DNA from: Vitreoscilla sp.
GTDB taxonomy: Bacteria; Pseudomonadota; Gammaproteobacteria; Burkholderiales; Burkholderiaceae
Length of the DNA: 5,705 bases
Assembly (NCBI GenBank): GCA_014378125.1
Contig: JACMOG010000255.1
Span: forward strand, 1-5,705
Direction of reading: 5' to 3'
Shown: piece by piece, positions 1-4,695 of the stretch
Numbering within the stretch: the stretch's first letter is position 1
Layout: every line of letters begins with the position of its first letter
Position numbers and translations under genes: made by a program
Notes under the pieces: model-generated
Told to the model about the DNA's origin: nothing
What the model saw: the letters and a program-made list of their open reading frames with translations, nothing else
Databases searched by the model: none

Positions 1-1
1 A

Positions 2-256
2 GCGTTCCAGAAGTCGGCCGTGGGCAACTTCGGCTCGGGCTGGACCTGGCTCGTCAAGAAGGCCGACGGCAGCGTCGACATCGTCAACATGGGCGCCGCC
101 GGCACCCCGCTGACCACCGCCGACAAGGCGCTCTTCACCGTGGACGTGTGGGAACACGCGTACTACATCGACCATCGCAACCTGCGCCCGAAATTCGTCG
201 AAACCTACCTGGCCTCGCTCGCCAACTGGGACTTCGCCGAGGCGAACTTCGCCTGA
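2..256 (+). CDS. sodB: Superoxide dismutase [Fe], C-terminal 84 residues (5' end outside window)
   Basis: Fe-dependent superoxide dismutase converts superoxide to hydrogen peroxide and oxygen in the cytoplasm. Only the C-terminal domain is visible, entering in frame at base 2 and ending at TGA 254-256. The family signature DVWEHAYYIDHRN is present; its Asp and His are the two metal ligands of the C-terminal domain. GSGWTWLV near the start of the fragment and AGTPLTT in the middle match Fe-type enzymes such as E. coli SodB, which I recall being very similar over this stretch. The tail NWDFAEANFA is also typical (NWEFVAKNLA in E. coli). A GTG at 20-22 lies inside the conserved domain and is not the start. 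Nothing looks broken. The gene is closed by a strong terminator 22 bases after the stop, so it is the last gene of its transcript. Mn or cambialistic activity cannot be excluded from a fragment, but the Fe type is favoured. Confidence 0.95.
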   Translation, partial: AFQKSAVGNFGSGWTWLVKKADGSVDIVNMGAAGTPLTTADKALFTVDVWEHAYYIDHRNLRPKFVETYLASLANWDFAEANFA

Positions 257-278
257 TCGGTCGTCGACCCCAGGCAGC

Positions 279-305
279 AAAGGCGACCTCGGGTCGCCTT
301 TTTTT
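279..305 (+). terminator. Intrinsic terminator of sodB
   Basis: A perfect 10-bp stem AAAGGCGACC / GGTCGCCTTT (279-288 with 292-301) closes a three-base TCG loop and runs into seven T (299-305). It starts 22 bases after the sodB stop. This is a canonical rho-independent terminator. On the opposite strand the A-rich side of the stem also gives a T-run (279-281 and neighbours), but a short one, so it would serve the convergent CPBP gene less well. Confidence 0.92.
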
Positions 306-550
306 GTCGCTGTATGGGGGCGTGGCGCTTGTCGCTTGTCGCTTGCAGCGCGGCGCATCAGCGCGTTCGGCGCGATCGCGAGTCTGTCGACGAGCAAGTT
401 CCGAGCGCGCAGAGGCAAACGTCGAATTTCGGATAGCGGGAAGGTCGGGTCAGGGCAATCCGCCAGGTAGTCGCGCAGAACCATCCCCGGCGCGAGTTTC
501 GCCCCGCAGACGTTGCACCGCGGCCTCGACGCCCTCAAAGCAGCATCGGA
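306..550. other. Gene-free interval between convergent sodB and the CPBP protease gene
   Basis: About 245 bases with no convincing coding sequence. It holds a short 7-bp tandem repeat (326-345) near the sodB terminator. In the CPBP reading frame the minus strand stays open after the TGA stop and would encode a stretch containing CNVCGAKL. It has no start codon with a ribosome binding site and keeps running antisense through sodB, so I treat it as a chance open frame of GC-rich DNA. No second T-tailed hairpin that would terminate the CPBP gene is evident. Confidence 0.5.
326..345. repeat. Short 7-bp tandem repeat (CGCTTGT, 2.9 copies)
   Basis: CGCTTGT occurs twice in full and a third time as CGCTTG, in direct succession from 326 to 345. 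It is non-coding and lies 21 bases past the sodB terminator. It is probably a replication-slippage product with no known role. Confidence 0.7.
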
Positions 551-1426
551 TCAACCGGGCACGGCGCCTGAGGGCAAGTGTGCACGGGCGCCGGCATATG
601 GCCGCCACGCGATCAAGGCCGCCAGCGCCAGCGCGAGGACGAGGGTGGCCGCGATGGATGCCTCGAGACCGAATGCGCCACCGGTGAGCCAGTCGGGGGC
701 GCCGTGGAACACCGGCGTCCACCAGCCGCGCGATTCGATGCCGCTCACGCCGAAGCCCAGTGTCTGCTGCGTCCAATTCCAGCCCATATGCATGCCGATG
801 GAGGCCGCCAGCGAGCCGGTGCGCCACCACAACAGGCTCTCCACCAGCCCGAACACAAAGAGGTTGAGCATGGTCACGACCATCACACCGACGCTCATTG
901 CCATGTCCAGCGGATGGCTCAGGCAGAACAATATGGCCAACAGCACCATCGCCCGGCGCACGCCCATTCCGCGAATCGCGCGCTGCAGCGGATAGCCGCG
1001 ATAGCCCAGTTCCTCCATCACGCCCACGCCCAGCATCACGCCGGCACCGCGCAATACATTCCACGCAGTGTCGACCGGCACGCGCACCAGGTGCACGCCG
1101 TCGCCTAGCCACACCAGCAGCGCGGTCAGCAACAGCAGTCCCACGCCGCCTGCTAGGCCCAGCAGCAGTTGGCCGCCCGACGTCCATCCTGGGTCCCAGC
1201 CGGCGCTGGCCAGCGTCTGCCCTTCGGCACGCACGCATATCCAGGTTGCCAGCAGCATGCATGCGTCGATCAGGGCGACCCTCGGAACCCAATGCTGCAG
1301 AGCAATCGGCAGGTGGTGCAGAACCACCATCAGCGGTGTCAACAGCGATGCCAGCACCAGAAAGAAGCCGATCGCCTTCCATCCATTGCGAAGGCGCCGC
1401 TGCGGGTCATGGAAAACCTTGTTCAT
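551..1426 (-). CDS. CPBP family intramembrane glutamic metalloprotease (291 aa)
   Basis: A polytopic inner-membrane protein of the CPBP (CAAX protease and bacteriocin-processing, formerly Abi) family, whose members cleave substrates within or next to the membrane. All three family motifs are present: EExxxR as EELGYRG (E138, E139, R143), FxxxH as FCLSH (F167, H171), and HxxxN as HMGWN (H213, N217). The segment LLWWRTGSLAASIGMHMGWN is the usual run into motif 3. Hydrophobic segments lie near residues 20-36, 51-65, 85-107, 125-137, 158-172, 177-197 and 254-274. The N-terminus MNKVFHDPQRRLRNGW is the usual cytoplasmic lead-in of this family, which is why I choose ATG 1424-1426 over an upstream in-frame TTG at 1495. 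Neither start has a clear Shine-Dalgarno sequence. The gene is convergent with sodB and divergent from the amino-acid-binding protein gene. The substrate is unknown; in bacteria such proteins serve peptide maturation, immunity or signalling, and nothing nearby (no bacteriocin peptide gene) points to one role. Confidence 0.87.
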   Translation of the reverse strand: MNKVFHDPQRRLRNGWKAIGFFLVLASLLTPLMVVLHHLPIALQHWVPRVALIDACMLLATWICVRAEGQTLASAGWDPGWTSGGQLLLGLAGGVGLLLLTALLVWLGDGVHLVRVPVDTAWNVLRGAGVMLGVGVMEELGYRGYPLQRAIRGMGVRRAMVLLAILFCLSHPLDMAMSVGVMVVTMLNLFVFGLVESLLWWRTGSLAASIGMHMGWNWTQQTLGFGVSGIESRGWWTPVFHGAPDWLTGGAFGLEASIAATLVLALALAALIAWRPYAGARAHLPSGAVPG

Positions 1427-1597
1427 TTCGCGATGATCGGGGAACGAACGGCCGCGACGAAGCGGTTTGCGACCAGTTGCATTCGGGTGCGACAAGCCGT
1501 CCGGACGACTGGATGAACCGACGTCGCGCTCAGCCCAGCCACAGGCGCGGTCGATCCTGCTTGACTAATCCATTGGCCGCATGGCCGGCCTGGCCAT

Positions 1598-1613
1598 CCG
1601 GTTGCGCAACCGG
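1598..1613. promoter_or_regulatory. Perfect 16-bp palindrome, candidate operator
   Basis: CCGGTTGCGCAACCGG is its own reverse complement over 16 bases and sits mid-way in the divergent region. Directly before it is a second dyad, ATGGCC / GGCCAT (1581-1586 with 1592-1597, five-base loop). Neither is followed by a T-run. A dimeric repressor or activator site shared by the two divergent genes is possible, but the assignment rests on symmetry alone. Confidence 0.3.
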
Positions 1614-1760
1614 GCCGCGGGCCGAGGGCACGACTCGATGCGCCGCAAGCGCCAGGCGCCATCCCCTTGGACCGGCGGCGAATATCCGTTCGTCCACGCC
1701 GCGCACCGAAAGTGGCCATGGCGAGCGCGTTTCGGGGCGTCGTGCACGGGATTGGTCTGT

Positions 1761-1791
1761 CAACGCAAAGCCCCGCCGGCTTTCGCCGTTG
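1761..1791 (+). other. Two-tier hairpin upstream of the substrate-binding protein gene
   Basis: An outer stem CAACG / CGTTG (1761-1765 with 1787-1791) encloses an inner stem AAAGCC / GGCTTT (1767-1772 with 1778-1783) and a five-base CCGCC loop. The inner part resembles a weak terminator with only three T, which are part of the stem. It lies about 140 bases before the start codon. It could be a remnant terminator, an attenuator or chance. Confidence 0.3.
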
Positions 1792-1839
1792 CACCTCGTT
1801 TCCACCGTTGTTCATTCGGTGAAATGTGGGTGATCCCGA

Positions 1840-1916
1840 TAGGGGGGTGGGCACTTTTTGGAGTATCTTTGCGGCCGTTGAGGTCATCCATCCGTCACAC
1901 TCAACTTTCCCCCCTA
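1840..1916 (+). promoter_or_regulatory. Nested inverted repeats in the leader of the substrate-binding protein gene
   Basis: TAGGGGGG (1840-1847) is the exact reverse complement of CCCCCCTA (1909-1916), 61 bases apart. Nested inside is a second pair, GTTGAG (1877-1882) with CTCAAC (1900-1905). The right arm of the outer pair ends two bases before the GGAGG ribosome binding site. If transcription begins upstream of 1840, the mRNA leader could fold into a stem with an internal hairpin next to the ribosome binding site. I recognise no known riboswitch class. Confidence 0.35.
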
Positions 1917-1918
1917 CC

Positions 1919-1923
1919 GGAGG
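1919..1923 (+). promoter_or_regulatory. Ribosome binding site of the substrate-binding protein gene
   Basis: GGAGG lies seven bases before ATG 1931. It decides the start at 1931 over an in-frame upstream GTG at 1826, which would put non-signal sequence before a normal signal peptide. Confidence 0.85.
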
Positions 1924-1930
1924 TTTGTAC

Positions 1931-3061
1931 ATGCAAGTGAAACTGAACATCGTCGTCGCCGCAGCCGTTGCCCTGTGTGCAGGCGCCGTCCACGCCGAAG
2001 ACATCGTGGTGAAAATCGGCCAGGTCGGCCCGGTTTCGGGTTCGCAAGCCCACTATGGCAAGGACGAGCAGAACGGCGCTCGCATGGCCATCGACGACCT
2101 GAACAAGCAGAACTTCATGATCGGCGGCAAGCACGCCAAGTTCGAGCTCCAGGCCGAAGACGACGCCGCCGATCCGAAGCAAGGCACCGCCGCCGCCACC
2201 AAGCTGTGCGACCAGAAGGTCAACGGCGTGGTCGGTCACCTGAACTCCGGCACCACCATCCCCGCGGCCAAGATCTACTTCGCTTGCGGCATCCCCCAGA
2301 TCAGCCCGTCGGCCACCAACCCAGGCTACACGCAGCTGGGCTACAAGACGGCCTTCCGCGTGCTGGCCAACGACAACGCGCTGGGCGCCGGCCTCGCGCT
2401 GTACGCCGCCGATGCCCTCAAGCTCAAGCGCGTGGCCATCATCGACGACCGCTCGGCCTACGGCCAGGGCGTGGCCGAGGTGTTCAAGAAGTCCGCCATG
2501 GCGCGTGGCATCGAGATCGTCAGCGAGCAGTACACCACCGACAAGGCCACCGACTTCATGGCGGTCCTGACGGCCATCAAGTCGAAGAGTCCGGACGGCA
2601 TCTTCTACGGCGGCATGGACCCGCAAGCCGGCCCGATGCTGCGCCAGATCGAGACGCTGGGCATGGCCAACATCAAGTTCTTCGGCGGCGACGGCATCTG
2701 CACCGAGAAGCTGATCGAACTGGCCGCTGGTGCCAAGACGCTCAACAACGTGGTGTGCGCCAGTGGTGGCGCCTCCATCGAGAAGATGCCTGGCGGCATC
2801 GAATGGAAGAAGCGCTACGACGCGGCGTACCCGGGCGAGTACCAGATCTACTCGCCGTTCGCCTACGACGCCGTCATGGTGCTGGCCGACTCGATGAAGC
2901 GCGCCGGCTCGGCCGACCCGAAGGTCTACCTGCCGTTCGTCTCCAAGGTGAACTACAAGGGCGTGACCACCACGGTGCAGTTCGATGCCGACGGCGAGCT
3001 GAAGAACCCTGCCATGACGTTCTACGCGTTCAAGGACGGCAAGAAGATCGCGCTGAACTGA
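1931..3061 (+). CDS. Branched-chain amino acid ABC transporter periplasmic substrate-binding protein (LivK/LivJ type, 376 aa)
   Basis: A periplasmic ligand-binding protein of the type I fold (Peripla_BP_6, leucine/isoleucine/valine-binding family). It captures an amino acid or related small molecule and delivers it to a LivHMGF-type ABC importer. Residues 1-22 form a Sec signal peptide (two Lys-flanked ends, hydrophobic core, cleavage after VHA, mature start EDIVVKIG). Family hallmarks follow in order: GPVSGSQAHYGKDEQNGA at 33-50, GHLNSGTTIPAA at 102-113 (ligand loop), SPSATNPG at 125-132, DDRSAYGQG at 172-180 and YGGMDPQAGPMLRQ at 226-239. C93 and C119 have about the spacing of the disulfide known in LIV-binding proteins and may pair. 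The length is normal for the family. It is flanked by its own ribosome binding site and terminator, so it looks monocistronic; no permease or ATPase genes are next to it. The exact ligand cannot be read from sequence: Burkholderiales carry many paralogues for varied substrates. Confidence 0.93.
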   Translation: MQVKLNIVVAAAVALCAGAVHAEDIVVKIGQVGPVSGSQAHYGKDEQNGARMAIDDLNKQNFMIGGKHAKFELQAEDDAADPKQGTAAATKLCDQKVNGVVGHLNSGTTIPAAKIYFACGIPQISPSATNPGYTQLGYKTAFRVLANDNALGAGLALYAADALKLKRVAIIDDRSAYGQGVAEVFKKSAMARGIEIVSEQYTTDKATDFMAVLTAIKSKSPDGIFYGGMDPQAGPMLRQIETLGMANIKFFGGDGICTEKLIELAAGAKTLNNVVCASGGASIEKMPGGIEWKKRYDAAYPGEYQIYSPFAYDAVMVLADSMKRAGSADPKVYLPFVSKVNYKGVTTTVQFDADGELKNPAMTFYAFKDGKKIALN

Positions 3062-3077
3062 TCAGCCGACTTCCAAT

Positions 3078-3095
3078 GCGCGCCTTCGGGCGTGC
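3078..3095 (+). other. cUUCGg tetraloop hairpin before the terminator
   Basis: GCGCGCC and GGCGTGC form a seven-base-pair stem (one G-U pair) capped by a TTCG loop closed by C-G, an exceptionally stable RNA tetraloop. It lies 16 bases after the stop of the substrate-binding protein gene and just ahead of its terminator. It may protect the mRNA 3' end or assist termination. Confidence 0.6.
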
Positions 3096-3101
3096 CACAC
3101 G

Positions 3102-3129
3102 AAGAGCGCCCCAGGGCGCTCTTTTTTTT
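3102..3129 (+). terminator. Intrinsic terminator of the substrate-binding protein gene
   Basis: AAGAGCGCC pairs with GGCGCTCTT (3102-3110 with 3115-3123) around a CCAG loop, followed by a run of eight T (3122-3129). It is a canonical rho-independent terminator and isolates this gene from the downstream small secreted protein gene. Confidence 0.92.
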
Positions 3130-3176
3130 GGTTCATCGCCGATTTGAGGGGGTGCTTGGGCATGGGACGTCGCGCG

Positions 3177-3255
3177 CCCCGCAATCCGACACCCCGCAAT
3201 CCGACACCCCGCAATCCGACGCACGCCGCCATCCGATGCACACCGCAATCCGGCG
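3177..3255. repeat. Tandem array of five CGCAATCCG-core repeats, period 15 to 17 bp
   Basis: Three near-identical 15-base units CCCCGCAATCCGACA occupy 3177-3191, 3192-3206 and 3207-3221 (the last ends in G). Two diverged units follow. The core CGCAATCCG begins at 3180, 3195, 3210 and 3244, with a one-mismatch copy CGCCATCCG at 3227, so the step is 15, 15, 17, 17. An inverted half-core CGGATT lies at 3280-3285. The array sits between a terminator and the next gene's hairpin. Open frames pass through it (giving NPTPR-type or SDCGV-type peptides), but they have no start signals. There are no spacers, so it is not CRISPR. It is either a slippage-prone minisatellite or a cluster of protein-binding sites. 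Confidence 0.85.
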
Positions 3256-3302
3256 ATGATCCTTTTTTATTCTTTGTTGCGGATTCAGCAATGGTCTATT
3301 CA

Positions 3303-3332
3303 CGCCGCGCCGCCTTGTCGAGCGGCGCGGCG
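3303..3332. promoter_or_regulatory. Strong 11-bp GC hairpin upstream of the small secreted protein gene
   Basis: CGCCGCGCCGC (3303-3313) pairs perfectly with GCGGCGCGGCG (3322-3332) across the eight-base loop CTTGTCGA. It has no T-run on either side, so it is not a normal intrinsic terminator. It ends 62 bases before ATG 3395, directly after the only AT-rich patch of this gap (3261-3300), which is the likeliest promoter position. It could be a structured 5' leader or a binding site. Confidence 0.55.
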
Positions 3333-3394
3333 GCTCGATGTGTGGTGCATGCCTCGCGACACGAAGCGCTCCCCGAACCAGCCAGGAATCCACC

Positions 3395-3688
3395 ATGAAG
3401 ACCATCGCCCTCGTCACCGCCGCCGGCCTCGCCGCCTTCTTCTCTCTCGCCGCCAGCGCGCAGACCGGCCGTCCGTCGGCCGTGGAAGTGCCGGCCGCCG
3501 CCGATGCGCCGACCGCGAATGGCGCCGACTACGGCCAGACGGCCGGCTCGTACGCGCGCTACCTGATGCTCAATGGCGCCACGCGAGAGAACGCGCTGGT
3601 GGCCGCTCGCAACGTCGACAACCCGGTCGAGCGTGCGCCGCGCCTGGCCGCCAATCGCGGCAAGTCGCGCCAACCGTCGCCCCAGTAA
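3395..3688 (+). CDS. Small secreted protein of unknown function (97 aa)
   Basis: I do not recognise a family. Residues 1-22 are a clear Sec signal peptide (MKT, hydrophobic ALVTAAGLAAFFSLA core, cleavage after ASA before QTG). The mature part is about 75 residues. It begins with a low-complexity Ala/Pro/Val stretch (residues 26-42), followed by a more ordered, probably helical segment GQTAGSYARYLMLNGATRENALVAARNVD (about 48-76), and ends in a basic, Arg/Lys/Gln/Pro-rich tail. It has no cysteine and no lipobox, so it should be a soluble periplasmic or secreted protein. The start at 3395 is chosen because AGGA (3384-3387) lies seven bases upstream and the signal peptide begins there; an in-frame GTG at 3338 would bury it. 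Downstream hairpins separate it from the deacetylase gene, which is also exported. GC-rich codon use fits a real gene. Reality as a gene is well supported; function is unknown. Confidence 0.8.
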   Translation: MKTIALVTAAGLAAFFSLAASAQTGRPSAVEVPAAADAPTANGADYGQTAGSYARYLMLNGATRENALVAARNVDNPVERAPRLAANRGKSRQPSPQ

Positions 3689-3723
3689 GCATGCAAGGGC
3701 GCCTTCAGCGCCGGTGAGCATGC
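3689..3723. other. Imperfect dyad: GCATGC-flanked hairpin after the small secreted protein gene
   Basis: GCATGC occurs at 3689-3694, directly after the TAA stop, and again at 3718-3723; being palindromic, the two copies can pair. Between them GGCGC (3698-3702) pairs with GCGCC (3708-3712) around CTTCA. Together this is a two-tier stem with internal bulges, placed just before the terminator-like hairpin at 3727. It probably shapes the mRNA 3' end. Confidence 0.4.
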
Positions 3724-3726
3724 GAG

Positions 3727-3760
3727 AAGGCCGGCCGTGGTTCAATCCGGCTGGCCTTTT
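3727..3760 (+). terminator. Terminator-like hairpin between the small secreted protein and deacetylase genes
   Basis: AAGGCCGGCCG (3727-3737) pairs with CGGCTGGCCTT (3748-3758) through 11 pairs, one of them G-U, around a ten-base loop. Only four T follow (3757-3760), two of them in the stem, so it is a moderate intrinsic terminator. It lies 38 bases after the stop of the small secreted protein gene and ends 20 bases before the deacetylase ATG. Confidence 0.7.
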
Positions 3761-3779
3761 CCGCATTCCACCGACGTCC

Positions 3780-4664
3780 ATGAACCCGCGCCTGCTGCTT
3801 TCCACCATCGTCCTCCTCGCCGCGCTGCCGTTGGCCAGCGCGCAGCCCGAACCTGCGGCCTCGGCGCCCGCCGCGAGCGCCGCGGCCAGCGGCCCGCACT
3901 CGCGCGCGGCCCACGTGGAGACCATGCGCCGCACGCACCTCGTGCGCCTGCAGGAGCACCTGGAAAAGCCCGAGGAGGAGCTGCATCGCACGTGCCGCTT
4001 CGAGAGCGACATCGCCACGCTGCCGCCCGAGGGCGTGGTGGCGTTGACGTTCGAGGCCGGCCCCGAGCCCGGCCACACCGAGGCCATCCTCGCCGTGCTG
4101 GCGCGCCACAAGGTGCCGGCCACGTTCTTCCTGATCGCCGAGAAGGCGAGGGCGCATCCCGAACTGGTGGCGCAGGCGCGCGCGCTGCCCGGCGCGGTGA
4201 TCGGCAACCACAGCTGGTCGCACCCGAACTTCCACGACATCCCGGTGGCCGAGCAGGCAAAGGAGGTGGACACCGCCGACGCGCTGCTGCACGCCGACCT
4301 CGGCGCCACGCCGCTGTTTCGCTATCCCTACGGCAACGCCAGTTGCGAGACCAACGAGCGCGTCCACACGATGGGCTACCGCATCGTGGGCTGGCACGTG
4401 GATTCGTGCGACTGGGCGTTCGACGGCCCCAAGGGCCTGAGCGCCAGCGAAGCGCTGTCCTGCGGCGTGCTGCCCGTGTACCGGCACGACTTCCTGGGCC
4501 ACATCGTGGCCAGCGTGCGCGCCCACCGCGGCGGCGTGGTGCTGATGCACGAGACGCACGACATCAGCGTCGACAACCTCGACGCGTTGATCACCCGGCT
4601 GGAGGCGGAGGGCTACAAGTTCTCGACGCCGTCGGCGCCGGAGTTCCAGGCCTCGCTGCGCTGA
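3780..4664 (+). CDS. Secreted polysaccharide deacetylase homologue (NodB domain) with altered motif 1 (294 aa)
   Basis: An exported protein of carbohydrate esterase family 4 (NodB homology domain). Typical members remove N- or O-acetyl groups from chitin, peptidoglycan or other polysaccharides using a metal held by Asp-His-His. Residues 1-21 are a signal peptide (cleavage after ASA), followed by an Ala/Ser/Pro linker (22-40) and a charged helical stretch (about 45-70). The NodB domain spans about 86-285: motif 2 HSWSH (H144, H148), motif 3 RYPYG (R181), motif 4 DSCDW (D208, D211, W212) and motif 5 VVLMH (H257) are all recognisable. Motif 1, normally TFDDGP, is TFEAGP (E92, A93): the usual base Asp is Glu and the metal-binding Asp is Ala. 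Cysteines 72, 189, 210 and 228 could form disulfides. ATG 3780 is chosen for the signal peptide although no Shine-Dalgarno is visible. It may be a non-catalytic binder or an enzyme with a changed metal site. It converges on a small membrane protein gene. Confidence 0.88.
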   Translation: MNPRLLLSTIVLLAALPLASAQPEPAASAPAASAAASGPHSRAAHVETMRRTHLVRLQEHLEKPEEELHRTCRFESDIATLPPEGVVALTFEAGPEPGHTEAILAVLARHKVPATFFLIAEKARAHPELVAQARALPGAVIGNHSWSHPNFHDIPVAEQAKEVDTADALLHADLGATPLFRYPYGNASCETNERVHTMGYRIVGWHVDSCDWAFDGPKGLSASEALSCGVLPVYRHDFLGHIVASVRAHRGGVVLMHETHDISVDNLDALITRLEAEGYKFSTPSAPEFQASLR

Positions 4665-4666
4665 CC

Positions 4667-4688
4667 GTCATCCTGCGCGCAGGATGAC
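4667..4688. repeat. Perfect 22-bp palindrome at a convergent gene junction
   Basis: The half-site GTCATCCTGCG (4667-4677) is followed immediately by its exact reverse complement (4678-4688). It fills most of the 31 bases between the stop codons of the deacetylase gene (+) and the small membrane protein gene (-). No T-run follows on either strand, so it is not a classical intrinsic terminator, though either transcript would form a hairpin at its 3' end. Its look (GTCATCC...GGATGAC) resembles the short dispersed palindromes found in many proteobacterial genomes, but copy number cannot be seen here. Confidence 0.85.
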
Positions 4689-4695
4689 AAGTGGG

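Larger units (their letters stand above)
1427..1930. other. Divergent intergenic region of about 500 bases with palindromes, no gene
   Basis: This gap separates the start of the CPBP gene (-) from the start of the substrate-binding protein gene (+), so it should carry promoters for both. Several open frames cross it on both strands, but their translations are rich in Arg, Pro and Ala, lack recognisable domains, and overlap each other. I regard them as chance frames. Visible structures are a 16-bp palindrome (1598-1613), a short hairpin just before it (1581-1597), a two-tier hairpin at 1761-1791, and a nested inverted-repeat pair in the leader (1840-1916). I could not assign a confident -35/-10 promoter. 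A degraded gene cannot be excluded. Confidence 0.5.

Noticed and set aside
306..550. Continuation of the CPBP reading frame past its TGA, with a CxxC motif (CNVCG), as a read-through extension or pseudogene
   Set aside because: The family ends normally at the TGA, there is only one CxxC pair, and the frame stays open right through the antisense of sodB, which is expected for this base composition.
1530..1805. 91-codon minus-strand open frame in the divergent region as a gene
   Set aside because: No Shine-Dalgarno sequence, no recognisable motif, and competing open frames of equal length on both strands. A decayed gene remains possible but unsupported.
1845..1870. Sigma-54 promoter resembling TGGGCAC...TTTGC before the binding-protein gene
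   Set aside because: The spacing between the GG and GC elements does not fit the fixed sigma-54 arrangement.
1423..2004. Long minus-strand open frame across the divergent region and the start of the binding-protein gene
   Set aside because: It overlaps a certain gene antisense, has no ribosome binding site, and its translation is low-complexity Arg/Pro/Ala-rich without a domain. It is a chance frame of high-GC DNA.
3177..3255. Tandem repeats as a CRISPR array or a set of replication iterons
   Set aside because: The units abut with no unique spacers and are far shorter than CRISPR repeats. There is no replication initiator gene or AT-rich melting region of the expected kind nearby.
3338..3394. 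Upstream GTG start for the small secreted protein
   Set aside because: It would add 19 residues before a normal signal peptide, and it lacks the AGGA ribosome binding site seen for ATG 3395.
3144..3398. Open frames through the repeat array giving NPTPR-type or SDCGV-type repeat peptides
   Set aside because: They have no plausible start signals, and because the 15-base unit is a multiple of three, periodic peptides arise automatically.
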